A DNA stretch of 64,000 nt. It comes from Acetobacter sp. 46_36. Its GTDB lineage: Bacteria; Pseudomonadota; Alphaproteobacteria; RF32; CAG-239. The notes under the pieces are model-generated. The model ran no database searches. It was not told the origin of the DNA and worked only from the letters and a program-made list of their open reading frames with translations. Within the stretch, counting starts at the first letter, position 1. Each line of letters starts with the position of its first letter. The DNA lies in assembly GCA_001917135.1 (NCBI GenBank), contig MNTT01000016.1:124518-188517 (forward strand), written 5' to 3'. A program made the translations under genes and the position numbers. Shown here one piece after another: positions 18,023 through 27,294 of the stretch.

Positions 18023-18835
18023 TTATTCGGAAATCCGCTCCATAGCGCATTTGTTTTCAACGATTACCGGCTTGGGGGCAATCTGTTTGCGGTTTATCAG
18101 ATCGACAATTCCGGCGTCAAGATCCTTGCGGTAGCGCTTGCCGGTATCCGGATTCTTTTTATACATGCAGTAAGCGGAAACGACGGTATCATTTTCATAC
18201 GTCAGTTCGTATACAAGCTCACCGCTTTCATCGTAGAGGCGGGACGGTCCGTTAAGGCGGCCGTTGATATAAATCCCCTGCCCCTGCATATAGCCGTTTT
18301 GATAGTAATATTTGGCGACGCCTTCCCGTTTTCCGGCCGTATACGGGACGACGGTTTCTTCTTTTCCGGTTTTATAATAGGTTTTGGCAACACCGTCCAG
18401 CTTACCGCCTTTATAGGGCTTTTCAGCCAATATGCCGCCGCTGATATAGTAGGAAACGGCGGTTCCGTTCAAGACGCCGTCTTTGAGCGGATAAGTGCGA
18501 ATCAGCTCATCTTCGCGGTATTTGCGCATTTCGCCGTTTATCGGAGCGCCGTCGTGGTCGGTGCAGAAAGTAACACGGTCTTCTTTGCGAACGTAACAAC
18601 GGACATCATCCGGGATAATATACACGCCGTCAGCCGGTTGGGCGGCGGCCGGCGCCGGTTCCGGAGCAGAAATATCTGCCGCAGTGAGGATATCATCTTC
18701 TGCGGCCATTCCTGCCGGAAAGGCAGTCGCTTCAGCAGGAGAACCTGAAAAGTCCGTCTCGGCATAGCCCGGCACGGCAACACATACGGCAGCCACGGCC
18801 AGAGACAAAACATGGGGCAGAGATAATTTTTTCAT
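18023..18835 (-). CDS. Exported MORN-repeat (YwqK-like) protein
   Basis: 270 residues with a Sec signal peptide (residues 1-25, cleavage after GYA). Residues 30-75 are an Ala/Pro-rich linker. From about 100 to 225 there are MORN-like repeats of the form NGxAxxYYxxGxxxxExPYKxGKxxGxA, as in YwqK-family proteins. It would be periplasmic or surface-associated. YwqK homologues are sometimes called antitoxins, but no toxin is visible next to it. It is followed immediately by the HTH gene. Confidence 0.7.
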   Translation of the reverse strand: MKKLSLPHVLSLAVAAVCVAVPGYAETDFSGSPAEATAFPAGMAAEDDILTAADISAPEPAPAAAQPADGVYIIPDDVRCYVRKEDRVTFCTDHDGAPINGEMRKYREDELIRTYPLKDGVLNGTAVSYYISGGILAEKPYKGGKLDGVAKTYYKTGKEETVVPYTAGKREGVAKYYYQNGYMQGQGIYINGRLNGPSRLYDESGELVYELTYENDTVVSAYCMYKKNPDTGKRYRKDLDAGIVDLINRKQIAPKPVIVENKCAMERISE

Positions 18836-18998
18836 TCGGCACCTCGTCTGCTGATTAATTTTATATCAGTGTAACGGTGGAAGTTTAAGATTTGTTTAAC
18901 GGAAAATATATGCGGTATACCGTAACAGAAATTGAGGTGGAATGAATAATGGAACAAAATCGGCTATGTGGCATATAAAAGGTTATGCGGTATAAACA

Positions 18999-19028
18999 AA
19001 ACGCCTCCGAAATGTATCGGAAGCGTTT
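18999..19028 (-). terminator. Terminator of the 19075-19314 gene
   Basis: Stem AAACGCCTCCGA / TCGGAAGCGTTT with one mismatch and a 6-nt loop; T-rich on the minus strand. Confidence 0.65.
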
Positions 19029-19074
19029 CTGTTGGTTAAGAGCATGCTGGTCTGGTTTTGTGATAGGCAGACGT

Positions 19075-19314
19075 TTACAATAAGAGGAATTGCGGATTTC
19101 CATTTTCATCATGTCCGCATTTCTTGTTGTTTGAGAAGTAAATGGCTCTTCCATCAGGCAATATCCAAAGCCACAAGAGGATTCCTTTATCCATGAAATC
19201 ATTCACCAGAATAGGAAAATTGTCCGTTTTTTCCAATGAAGGGATTACCGACTTAAAACGGTATACCATTAACTCTTTGACATACTCTTTGGTTTGTAAT
19301 AATAGATTTTCCAT
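19075..19314 (-). CDS. Small hypothetical protein, SD-less start
   Basis: 79 residues from ATG 19314. Contains KGILLWLWILPDGRAIYFSN, so a short hydrophobic strand or single membrane-like stretch at about 46-56. No family recognised. A consensus TTGACA with a 17-bp spacer lies upstream; the leader is AT-rich, with no Shine-Dalgarno site, ending in TTGTGTTATGG. A terminator follows, so it is an independent transcription unit. Confidence 0.6.
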   Translation of the reverse strand: MENLLLQTKEYVKELMVYRFKSVIPSLEKTDNFPILVNDFMDKGILLWLWILPDGRAIYFSNNKKCGHDENGNPQFLLL

Positions 19315-19357
19315 AACACAAAAATTTAAATTAATAAAATAATTAAAGTTTGTGCAC

Positions 19358-19386
19358 CATGTAACATCAAAAATGACAAATGTCAA
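19358..19386 (-). promoter_or_regulatory. Sigma70-like promoter of the 19075-19314 gene
   Basis: Minus strand TTGACA (19386-19381), 17-bp spacer, TACATG (19363-19358). Confidence 0.55.
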
Positions 19387-19566
19387 GTTTTTTTGACAAA
19401 AATACAGGCTGATGACATGGCTATGACCGGACGGAAATGCGTTTGCGTATGGCGGAATTTAAAAGCGGGCAAAGGCGGAAGCTGACGGACGGATATCCAG
19501 TCGGCGATAGCCGGAGCGGCCAGGGCGTCGGCGGAAGATGAGGCGAAAACGACGTTTGGATAAGCA

Positions 19567-19594
19567 GAAACACGGTGCCAAAGCACCGTGTTTC
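19567..19594 (-). terminator. Perfect hairpin downstream of thrS
   Basis: 12-bp stem GAAACACGGTGC / GCACCGTGTTTC with a 4-nt loop, about 90 bp after the thrS stop. The T-run is weak, so termination is probable rather than certain. Confidence 0.5.
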
Positions 19595-19685
19595 CGGTCA
19601 GATGAAGGTCTGAGAGCCTGGCGGAGCCGCCTTCAAACCTCGCCTTTGGGGCGGGGAGGTTCGGCGGGAACCGGCCGAGTTATTT

Positions 19686-21614
19686 TCAGGCTTCGTTTTT
19701 ATGCGGCATTTCTGCCTCTTTTGCCAAAGCGGCAACGGCTTCAGCAAGAGGCATAATTTCCTGCTTTTCCGAACCCAGGCGGCGGATTGTTACCGTCTTG
19801 TCCGCCTCTTCCTTGGCACCGACAACCATAATGACCGGGATTTTCTCGACCGAGTGTTCGCGAATCTTATAGTTGATTTTTTCGTTGCGGAGGTCGGTTT
19901 TGGCAGTTAAGCCGGCGGCACGCAAAGTTTTGGCGACATCTTCGGCGTAATTGTCGAACGCGGAGGTTACCGGCATAACGACGACCTGTTCCGGCGACAG
20001 CCACAACGGCAGCTTGCCGGCGTGATGCTCAATCAGAATGCCGAGGAACCGTTCAATGGAGCCGAACAGCGCGCGGTGCAGCATAACCGGCTGGTGCTTT
20101 TCGCCGTCTTCGCCGATATAGGAAATGTCAAAACGCTGCGGCAGGTTCATGTCGACCTGAATTGTGCCGCACTGCCATTCGCGGCCGATGGCGTCGCGGA
20201 GGATGAATTCCAGCTTCGGACCGTAGAAAGCGCCCTCGCCTTCGTTGATTTCATACTCGTAGCCATGCTTTTCCAATGCGCTCGCCAGCGACTTTTCGGA
20301 AATATCCCAGATTTCGTCGGAACCGATACGCTTTTCCGGACGGGTCGAGAGATAAATCTTTATCTTGTCAAAACCGAAGTCCTTATAGATGTCAAAAATC
20401 AGCTTCATCGTCGTGATGCATTCTTCTTCCATCTGTTCGGGCGTGCAGAAGATGTGCGCATCGTCCTGCGTGAACTCGCGCACCCGCATTAAGCCCATCA
20501 GGGCGCCGGAAGCTTCATAACGATTAACTTTGCCGAACTCCGCCATACGCAACGGCAGGTCGCGATAGCTCTTAATCCCCTGTTTGTAGACCAGCAGGCC
20601 GCCGGGGCAGTTCATCGGCTTAATGCAGAACCATTTGCCGTCCTCGGTCTGGCCGGAGTAGTTGTGAGCGCCGTATTTTTCCCAGTGGCCGGAGGTTTCC
20701 CACAGGCAGCGGTCCATAATGCGCGGGGTCGAAACCTCTTCATAGCCGTTGTGTTCCTGACGGTTGCGCATATATTCAATCAGCTTGCGGTAGATTTTAT
20801 AGCCTTTGTCGTGCCAGAAAACCGCGCCGGGCGCATATTCGGGTTCAAAATGGAATAAATCCATTTCCTTGCCGAGTTTGCGATGGTCGCGTTTGGCGGC
20901 CTCTTCTATGCGGTGCAGATATTCTTCAAGGTCTTTTTTGTCTGCCCACGCCGTCGCGTAAATACGCTGCAGCATTTCGTTGTTCGAATCGCCGCGCCAG
21001 TATGCACCGGCAACTTTCATCAGCTTGAAGGCATTGCCGATATGTCCGGTTGAAGGAACGTGCGGGCCACGGCAGAGGTCAACGTAATCCCCCTGGCGGT
21101 AAAGCGAAATTTCCGCGTCCGCCGGCAGGTCTTCGATAATTTCAACCTTGTAATGTTCGCCGCGCGACTTAAACAGCGCAACGGCATCTTCGCGGCTGAC
21201 GACTTCACGGGTGATTTTTTCGTCGCGTTTGACGATTTCGTGCATTTTTTCTTCAATCTTGGCAAAATCTTCAGTTGTGAAAGGCTCTTTGCGCGAGAAG
21301 TCGTAATAGAAACCGTCTTCAATGAACGGGCCAATCGTTACCTGAACGTCCGGCCACAGCTCCTTAACGGCTTCGGACATAACGTGCGAACAGGAGTGGC
21401 GCAGAATTTCAAGCCCGTGCTTGTCTTTGGCGGTGATAATTTTTACTTTGGCGTTGGTAGTGAGCGGGGTAGTGAGATCTTTTAACGTGCCGTCAATTTC
21501 TACGGCCAATGCGGCTTTCGCCAGATTATGACTTATCTGATTTGCGAGTTCAAAGCCCGAAATTCCGGCCTCGACCTCTTTTATGCTGCCGTCCGGCAGT
21601 TCAATCTTAATCAT
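19686..21614 (-). CDS. thrS: Threonyl-tRNA synthetase
   Basis: Charges tRNA-Thr in the cytoplasm. 642 residues from ATG 21614, the same length as the E. coli enzyme; the upstream in-frame extension has no family match and an AAAGGGG site precedes 21614. Domains in order: TGS (1-62), editing domain with RHSCSHVMSEAV (71-82) and GPFIEDGFYYDFS, class II catalytic core with motif 2 (MAEFGKVNRYEASGALMG), GMMRVREFTQDDAHIFC-like segment, CGTIQVDMNLPQRF and motif 3 HRALFGSIERF, then the anticodon-binding domain. Typical in all visible features. Confidence 0.97.
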   Translation of the reverse strand: MIKIELPDGSIKEVEAGISGFELANQISHNLAKAALAVEIDGTLKDLTTPLTTNAKVKIITAKDKHGLEILRHSCSHVMSEAVKELWPDVQVTIGPFIEDGFYYDFSRKEPFTTEDFAKIEEKMHEIVKRDEKITREVVSREDAVALFKSRGEHYKVEIIEDLPADAEISLYRQGDYVDLCRGPHVPSTGHIGNAFKLMKVAGAYWRGDSNNEMLQRIYATAWADKKDLEEYLHRIEEAAKRDHRKLGKEMDLFHFEPEYAPGAVFWHDKGYKIYRKLIEYMRNRQEHNGYEEVSTPRIMDRCLWETSGHWEKYGAHNYSGQTEDGKWFCIKPMNCPGGLLVYKQGIKSYRDLPLRMAEFGKVNRYEASGALMGLMRVREFTQDDAHIFCTPEQMEEECITTMKLIFDIYKDFGFDKIKIYLSTRPEKRIGSDEIWDISEKSLASALEKHGYEYEINEGEGAFYGPKLEFILRDAIGREWQCGTIQVDMNLPQRFDISYIGEDGEKHQPVMLHRALFGSIERFLGILIEHHAGKLPLWLSPEQVVVMPVTSAFDNYAEDVAKTLRAAGLTAKTDLRNEKINYKIREHSVEKIPVIMVVGAKEEADKTVTIRRLGSEKQEIMPLAEAVAALAKEAEMPHKNEA

Positions 21615-21742
21615 ATTATACCCCTTTGGTTTAAGTTTGTTGTCCGACCGGCGCCGCCTGACGCCAAGCCGGGATTTTGTTTCGTTCACTACCGTCTGCC
21701 GCGTTGGGACGGAAACTGTGCGCAGGCCGGAATTTCCTCCGG

Positions 21743-23089
21743 TCAGCGCAGCGGACTCTCCGCCAAAGCGCGATAGACGTCAAGCGTTTTATCACACATT
21801 ATTTGTTTTGTAAAGTTTTCTTTTACAAAATTACGGGCGGCAGAGGCAATTTTTTTGCGTTCGTCCGCCGGAAGGTTTAATGCCCACTCAAGTTTTCGGC
21901 TCAGGTCGTCCGCATCACCAGAGACGAAATGGCGGCCGGTAACGCCGTCTTTAAGGTTATCCAGCGAGCCGCCGATGTTTGAAGCGAGCACGATTTTTCC
22001 CATTGCTTCGCCCTCGGCGGCAATGCGCCCGAAGGCTTCCGGCTCAACCGAGGCGGAGACGACAATGTCGCAGGCTTTCATCAGCGCCGGAACGTCGTCG
22101 GTGTGGCGGATAAAGGTAAAGTCGCCGTCCATGCCGTGGGCGCGGATTTGGGCGGCAAGGCTTTCGGTGTATTTGACGCGCCCCTGGTCATCGCCGGTGA
22201 AAATACAGTGAAAATCGCCGCGAGCCTTCAATTTGGACAAAGCTTCAATCAGCAGCCACTGCCCTTTCCAGTGCGTCAGGCGGCCGATGAGGAGAATCAG
22301 CTGCTTGTCAGTCGGCAGGTCGTATTGTTCAATCACGGATTTCATCCGCTCAGCACTGACGGCTTCGGGGTTAAACTTCTCCATATCCACGCAGCGGTGA
22401 ATAAACACAAGCTTATTTTCCGGGGTATGGTAATTTTCCAGAACATGGCGTTTGATATGCGAAGAAATGACAATCACTTTTTCGCCCAGGGTCATGACGC
22501 GGTTATATATTTTTTTGATGCCGCCGGGACCCAGGCCGTAAGTGCCGTGGAAGGTTGTCATATAATGCACGCCGGCTTTTTTCGCGGCGAGATATGCGCT
22601 CCAGGCCGGGGCGCGGGAACGGGCATGGACGATGTTAATCCCCTCTTTTTTGATTATTTCCGCGAGCCTGGAGGCGTTTTTTAAGATTGTAAACGGGTTT
22701 TTGCTCTTAAGCGGCAGGGTAAAGTGTTTGACGCCGAGGCGTTCAAGGCTGTATTCAAGCCGTCCGCCCTGCGAGGCGACATAAGTGCGGTATCCGTGCT
22801 GCACCAAAGCTTCGGCAATCTGTACCGTTCCAAGTTCAACCCCGCCCTGCCCCAGTTCGGGCAAAACCTGCAGCACGACCGGTTCGACGGAGCCGCGGGG
22901 CGCGGACGTATTCTGCGCAGCAGAGGAGCCGGAGGGCAGCAGCGCGTTTTGAACTGCGGCGCCGGAGGGGCGAGATGCTGAAACGGACGCCTTTCCCGAA
23001 TTCTCCGCTGCGGGAGAAGCAAAGGCGGGGGTACCGCCGACAGCGTCCGGGCGGTTATTTTCCGTGTTTTTTACTTTATCTTTACTCAT
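21743..23089 (-). CDS. GT4 family glycosyltransferase
   Basis: A 448-residue GT-B enzyme. After a 65-residue Ser/Ala/Pro-rich N-terminal extension, the acceptor domain begins at VVLQVLPELGQGGVELGT. The donor domain includes LIGRLTHWKGQWLLIEA and the E-x7-E signature EAFGRIAAE (the retaining GT4 motif). Such enzymes build LPS core, O-antigen or capsule on the cytoplasmic side of the membrane. The sugar is not predictable. Divergent from the alpha/beta hydrolase gene with only 47 bp between starts. Confidence 0.75.
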   Translation of the reverse strand: MSKDKVKNTENNRPDAVGGTPAFASPAAENSGKASVSASRPSGAAVQNALLPSGSSAAQNTSAPRGSVEPVVLQVLPELGQGGVELGTVQIAEALVQHGYRTYVASQGGRLEYSLERLGVKHFTLPLKSKNPFTILKNASRLAEIIKKEGINIVHARSRAPAWSAYLAAKKAGVHYMTTFHGTYGLGPGGIKKIYNRVMTLGEKVIVISSHIKRHVLENYHTPENKLVFIHRCVDMEKFNPEAVSAERMKSVIEQYDLPTDKQLILLIGRLTHWKGQWLLIEALSKLKARGDFHCIFTGDDQGRVKYTESLAAQIRAHGMDGDFTFIRHTDDVPALMKACDIVVSASVEPEAFGRIAAEGEAMGKIVLASNIGGSLDNLKDGVTGRHFVSGDADDLSRKLEWALNLPADERKKIASAARNFVKENFTKQIMCDKTLDVYRALAESPLR

Positions 23090-23136
23090 TTGTCGTATAT
23101 ATTCCCATTAACGTTAATCTGTTTGGCGAGGTTCAG

Positions 23137-23913
23137 ATGTCAGAATCTTTTTACACCTATAAATGCGGGCATACCGCAAAGTATGAATACATTAAGCCGG
23201 ACGGCGCAAAAACTCAAAGCTTTACGCTGGTTTATGCACATGGATTTTGCTCCGATCCCTACGGGCGCAAACCGGAAGAAATCAGGAAATGGTGCATTGA
23301 GAACGGCATGGGCTTTTTCCGTTACGAAATCGCGGGGCACGGCTCCGATGCGGCAAGGTTTGAAGAAACGACGATAAATACCTATAAAAGCCAGATTTTT
23401 GAGATTGTCGGCGAGATGGTCGACGGCGACGTTGTTACGGCGGGTGCGTCGCTCGGCGGCTGGCTCGGGCTGCTGGCGGCGGTACAGTTTCCGCAAAAGG
23501 TCAAAGGGTTCCTCGGGCTGGCAGCGGCGCCGGACTTCCTGAAAAAATATTTTGAGGCTTATTTCCGCCCCGAACACAAGGAAATTCTGGAACGGGACGG
23601 CAAAATTACGTTTCCGACCAACGATTTCACTTATGTCATTACCAAAGAAATGATTGCATCGGGCAACGAAAACCTGCTTTTGGACAAAGAAACAATCCCT
23701 TATGCAGGAAAAACGAGGCTGCTGCAAGGAATGAAAGATGCGTCGCTTGACTGGCGCACGGCACCGCTGATTGCGCAGAAACTTACCGGCAGCGATGTCA
23801 AAACCGTGTTACTCAAAGACAGCAACCACCGGCTCGGCAGCGACAGCGATATTGCGGAAATCCGACGGGCGCTGGACGATTTTCTGGTGCCGGCGGCGCA
23901 TCCCGGGCGTTGA
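23137..23913 (+). CDS. Alpha/beta hydrolase
   Basis: 258 residues from ATG 23137 (GAGG about 7 nt upstream). Shows the alpha/beta hydrolase order: oxyanion-side YAHGFCSDP, FRYEIAGHG, nucleophile elbow GASLGGW (Ser in G-x-S-x-G), and catalytic His in SNHRLG near the C-terminus; the acid is probably an Asp near GSDVKTVLL. Looks like a small serine esterase/peptidase of the type with a YfgM/YqiA-like layout. Cytoplasmic. Substrate unknown. Confidence 0.7.
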   Translation: MSESFYTYKCGHTAKYEYIKPDGAKTQSFTLVYAHGFCSDPYGRKPEEIRKWCIENGMGFFRYEIAGHGSDAARFEETTINTYKSQIFEIVGEMVDGDVVTAGASLGGWLGLLAAVQFPQKVKGFLGLAAAPDFLKKYFEAYFRPEHKEILERDGKITFPTNDFTYVITKEMIASGNENLLLDKETIPYAGKTRLLQGMKDASLDWRTAPLIAQKLTGSDVKTVLLKDSNHRLGSDSDIAEIRRALDDFLVPAAHPGR

Positions 23914-24074
23914 CCGCAGAGCGCTGAAATCCGCCGGCTTTTACGGCGGGACGCGAAAAACAGCGGCGGAAAAACGGCTGACGAGAGCGTATGCCGGGAC
24001 AGGGCATACAGGTATGGGCAGCAGGCGGACAAATATTAATATTTTAGAATAATTTTAAAGGGCAAGGTGTTGAT

Positions 24075-26000
24075 ATGTCATATGATTTAATGTTTCAAAA
24101 AGCAATTGAACTGCAAAACAACGGCGCCCTGAATGAGGCGGAAGACATTTATCTGAAACTGCTTGAAGCGATGCCGGAAAATTCGGACGTGTGGAACCTG
24201 CTGGGGCTGGCTGCGCAGAGCAAGGGCAATGCCGGGCGGGCGGCTGACTGTTTTCTGGCGGCGATACGCTATGCGCCGGCGCCTTTTGCCCCGCATTTTT
24301 TCAATCTCGGGCTGGCATATCGCATGCTCGGCAAAAAGCGTGAGGCACTGGAGGCGCTGCAGCGGGCGGCCGATTTGCAGCCGGATTTAAAAGAGGCCTG
24401 GAATTATCTGGGACTGACGCAGGAAGAAACCGGCGACCATCAGGAGGCGGTCAAAAGCTTTTGCCGGGCGCTGGACATTGACGGTGCCTATAACGAAGCC
24501 AGAGCCAATTTATGCTTTTATACCAAGGACAAAGAGACGCTTTTGCAACTGGCGGACGAACAGGAAAGCGACTTTCAGGCCAATCTGCTGGCGGCGGAAA
24601 GCTGTGAGGAACCGGCAGAGCGGGAACATTATCTGCGGCGGGCAACTGCGGCCAATCCGTACCATACCGGCGGGCTGCTGGCTCTGGCAGATACGCTGCG
24701 GATGGCCGACAATGAGGCGGAAGCTTTGCAATTGTATCATAAGGTTTTGAATCTGGACGAAAATGCAGTTGAGGCGCTGTTAGGAGCGGCTGACATCTAT
24801 CTGGCACGCGGGGATTTGGAACGGGCGGAAATTTATTATAAGAAAAGTTTTGACATTACGCGCGGCATTGCCGGAGCACACTTGAACTACGGCACCCTGC
24901 TCTACCGCAGCGGACGCAAAAGCGAGGCGCTGGAAGAGTATCGCGCCGCGGCGGCACTGGAACCGGAAAAGCCGGAAATCAGCTATAACCTGGCGCTGGT
25001 GCTGAAAGACCTCGGCGATTATGAGGAAGCGCTGGGGCTGATGTTCAATGCCCACCAAAGGGCGCCGGAACGGGAGGAATTTGCAGCGGGGATTATGGAA
25101 ACGCTGACCGGGCTGGCGGCGAATAATGCCGAACTGGCACTGAAAATTGCCGAAAACTGGCAGAAAATTGAGCCCGACAACGTTTTTTCGCGGCGGATAC
25201 TGGCGGGAATCAGCGGAATGCCGGCGGAAAGCGGCGACGACAGGCTGTACGCCGAAAAGCTGTTTGACAATTTTGCCGCAACGTATGATGAAACGCTGGA
25301 GAGGCTTAATCCGCAGATTACGGCGGAATTTCTGAGGCAGCACGGAGCGGTGAAAGGAACCGTGCTTGACCTCGGATGCGGCACGGGACTGGCAGCGCAG
25401 GCGCTGAAAACGGCAGACAGCATATTTGACGGCGCGGATATTTCCGCCAAGATGCTGGAAGCTGCCCGCCGCAAGGGCGTGTACCGCAGTTTGTATCAGG
25501 CAGACGTTACGGCGCTGCTGCAAGATATGGCGGCGGGGGCGGCTGTAAAACCGATAGCGGCAACGGCGGCGGCAGAGATGCCGGCGGGGACGGGAGTAAA
25601 TACTGCCGTACCGCACAACGGCTATACCCTGATTATCGCTTTTGACGTTTTCTGCTATATGGGGAATCTGGAGGACGTTTTGAACGCGGCGGCGGATTTG
25701 ATGCGGCGGGCTGACGGCAAACAGGCGGAAAGCAGAAAAACGAAAGCGGCGCCTTCTTCAGACAACGGGACACCGGAACTTTGGTTTACGACAGAATCCG
25801 CCGACGAAGAACGGGGCAACGATTTTTATCTGACCGCTGCGGGGCGTTACAAACACCGTCGGCAGTATGTGGAAAAAGCGCTGCATAAGGCCGGGTTTAC
25901 GGAAATTGACGCCTATCCCCTAACCTTGCGGCAGGAAAACGGCGAAAACGTTGCGGGCGTTCTGTTCAGGGCGGCAAATCCGGGCAAAGGCGGCAATTAA
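24075..26000 (+). CDS. TPR-repeat SAM-dependent methyltransferase
   Basis: 641 residues. Residues 1-375 are tetratricopeptide repeats (for example AEDIYLKLLEAMPENSDVWN and LVLKDLGDYEEALGLM). Residues 390-635 are a class I methyltransferase with motif I VLDLGCGTGLAAQAL (about 435-449) and IIAFDVFCYMGNLEDVL as motif IV. Two Ala/Lys-rich inserts (about 475-510 and 555-575) interrupt the catalytic domain and look like low-complexity expansions. The layout resembles TPR-methyltransferases that modify proteins or small molecules; the target is unknown. AAGG about 12 nt upstream of the ATG. Confidence 0.75.
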   Translation: MSYDLMFQKAIELQNNGALNEAEDIYLKLLEAMPENSDVWNLLGLAAQSKGNAGRAADCFLAAIRYAPAPFAPHFFNLGLAYRMLGKKREALEALQRAADLQPDLKEAWNYLGLTQEETGDHQEAVKSFCRALDIDGAYNEARANLCFYTKDKETLLQLADEQESDFQANLLAAESCEEPAEREHYLRRATAANPYHTGGLLALADTLRMADNEAEALQLYHKVLNLDENAVEALLGAADIYLARGDLERAEIYYKKSFDITRGIAGAHLNYGTLLYRSGRKSEALEEYRAAAALEPEKPEISYNLALVLKDLGDYEEALGLMFNAHQRAPEREEFAAGIMETLTGLAANNAELALKIAENWQKIEPDNVFSRRILAGISGMPAESGDDRLYAEKLFDNFAATYDETLERLNPQITAEFLRQHGAVKGTVLDLGCGTGLAAQALKTADSIFDGADISAKMLEAARRKGVYRSLYQADVTALLQDMAAGAAVKPIAATAAAEMPAGTGVNTAVPHNGYTLIIAFDVFCYMGNLEDVLNAAADLMRRADGKQAESRKTKAAPSSDNGTPELWFTTESADEERGNDFYLTAAGRYKHRRQYVEKALHKAGFTEIDAYPLTLRQENGENVAGVLFRAANPGKGGN

Positions 26001-26168
26001 GCGTTGCGGCGGCGGTACAGTACTGTTGCGGAGATTTTGTCGGGGCGGGAACAGCGAAACGGGCTTTCGCGCAACGCCCCCGGCGGGCGGGTGAAAATCA
26101 GACGTGAAAAAAATAATCCTGTGAACAACCGTAAAAATGTATTGTATGAGGCTTTTATTTATTCTACT

Positions 26169-26197
26169 TTGCAAGTGGTTTGTTAAGTCTATTATAT
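26169..26197 (+). promoter_or_regulatory. Candidate promoter of the 26.2-26.7 kb transcript
   Basis: TTGCAA (26169-26174), 17-bp spacer, TTATAT (26192-26197). Confidence 0.5.
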
Positions 26198-26237
26198 ATA
26201 TATGTAGTTATTGAAAGTTGTTTATTTATTTCGCGGA

Positions 26238-26272
26238 TATTTATGCTTTGTTTCTTTCTGTTAGCATAAATA
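26238..26272 (+). promoter_or_regulatory. Leader hairpin next to a Shine-Dalgarno site
   Basis: Perfect 10-bp inverted repeat TATTTATGCT / AGCATAAATA with a 15-nt loop. The 3' arm ends directly at AAGGTGAG, the only candidate ribosome binding site of the small ORF. Confidence 0.5.
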
Positions 26273-26290
26273 AGGTGAGAGCATTTTAAA

Positions 26291-26467
26291 ATGCGAAAGG
26301 CGGACGTCCGGCCAGATGTTTCGCCCGCTGAAAATGACAATCACGGATTGCCCGATGGTTTTATTGCTATTATTGGAAACCCTTCTGATCAGAAATGTGC
26401 ACACAAAATACGGAGCGCCTTTGAGACGACAGTATTCCCTGCTACGGTTTTGAGGGCGCTTTTATGA
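26291..26467 (+). CDS. Small ORF, 58 codons
   Basis: ATG about 12 nt after AAGGTGAG. The peptide starts MRKADVRPDVSPAENDNHG and contains GFIAIIGNPSDQKC and a C-terminal FPATVLRALL. Composition is protein-like, with no family recognised. The promoter, leader hairpin and terminator around it support expression of the region, though the RNA itself could be the product. Confidence 0.35.
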   Translation: MRKADVRPDVSPAENDNHGLPDGFIAIIGNPSDQKCAHKIRSAFETTVFPATVLRALL

Positions 26468-26639
26468 TTTTCCCGAGCGGGATGATGCTTTTCCCGATTG
26501 AACGGGAACCCGATTTATGAGTTTGCCGAAAAGGTTTTGAGGAATGTTTTATGCCTTTTCAGCCTATTATTATTTTAAGTTTATGTTTCGGATTACTTTT
26601 TCAACTTATATAACTGCATTACTTTTTCATTTTCAAACA

Positions 26640-26665
26640 GCGCCAAAAAGGGCGCGTTTTTTTTT
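26640..26665 (+). terminator. Rho-independent terminator
   Basis: Stem GCGCC / GGCGC with an A-rich loop and a run of nine T residues. Confidence 0.75.
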
Positions 26666-26823
26666 GCTTTGAAAAGCTCGCATCAGACGCGCGGGGTATC
26701 CGGGAATAAGAATCCCGCGGCAGATACGTGGGTACCTGGGAATTAAAACTTCTCATATCAGATATGAGGGGTGCTTTGAGCTTTGTGTCTGTTGGGATTT
26801 GCGTCTGTAATGTTTACGTTGTA

Positions 26824-27156
26824 TCAGTAATGCGGCGGCGGCGTTTCTTCTTCCAGCGGTTTGACAGTGCTTTGCGCATTGCGCAGGGCTTCGGTCAGGA
26901 ATCGGTTCTGCTTTTGCAGGAAAGCGATGTCCCTGCCCTGTCTGATGATGACATCATTTAAATCTTCCACAGTGCGTTCCAAATCGGACAAAGCCATTTC
27001 AATATCAATGAAACGCTGCTCCGTATCGGAGCCTGCATCCGGCCTGAGTGACAGCGCGGCATCCGGAGCGGCAGCCGGAGGCGTATTCGGCTTGGCCGTT
27101 GATACGGGATTTGATGCTGAGCGAGATACTGTCTGTGGTGCAGATTTTTTTTCCAT
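26824..27156 (-). CDS. slyX: SlyX family protein with N-terminal extension
   Basis: 110 residues from ATG 27156, which has a perfect AAGGAGAC 6 nt upstream. The last 66 residues are SlyX: EQRFIDIEMALSDLERTVED, a coiled coil with NDVIIRQGRDI, ending in the diagnostic ETPPPHY. SlyX is normally about 72 residues; here about 40 Ser/Ala/Pro-rich residues precede it. Function is unknown in general; it is probably a small cytoplasmic coiled-coil oligomer. Divergent from lemA. Confidence 0.85.
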   Translation of the reverse strand: MEKKSAPQTVSRSASNPVSTAKPNTPPAAAPDAALSLRPDAGSDTEQRFIDIEMALSDLERTVEDLNDVIIRQGRDIAFLQKQNRFLTEALRNAQSTVKPLEEETPPPHY

Positions 27157-27294
27157 ATTTGTCTCCTTGTGGTGATTTATGCGGTATATAGAACGTTTTT
27201 GCGGATTTGGCAAGGCTTTTACGCAATTTTAACCTCTCGCCGGTTAGATTAAGGCAGGATTTAATGTTGACAGACAAAACGGCAGGAGGTTGTG

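Larger units (their letters stand above)
19315..19685. other. Intergenic region downstream of thrS
   Basis: 371 bp. It holds the promoter of the 19075-19314 gene, GC-rich DNA without a credible ORF, and the hairpin at 19567-19594. Confidence 0.4.
26001..26823. other. Long intergenic region, 823 bp
   Basis: No gene over 60 codons fits. It holds a candidate transcription unit: promoter 26169-26197, leader hairpin 26238-26272, small ORF 26291-26467, terminator 26640-26665. A second hairpin TCCCG/CGGGA lies near 26490-26510. The right 150 bp contains GC-rich imperfect repeats around GGTATCCGGG/GGGTACCTGGG and nothing coding that I can support. Confidence 0.5.

Noticed and set aside
26291..26467. 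Part of a split tmRNA
   Set aside because: The peptide contains ENDN, recalling tag peptides of alphaproteobacterial tmRNA, but no tag ending in Ala-Ala with stop, and no tRNA-like domain, was found.
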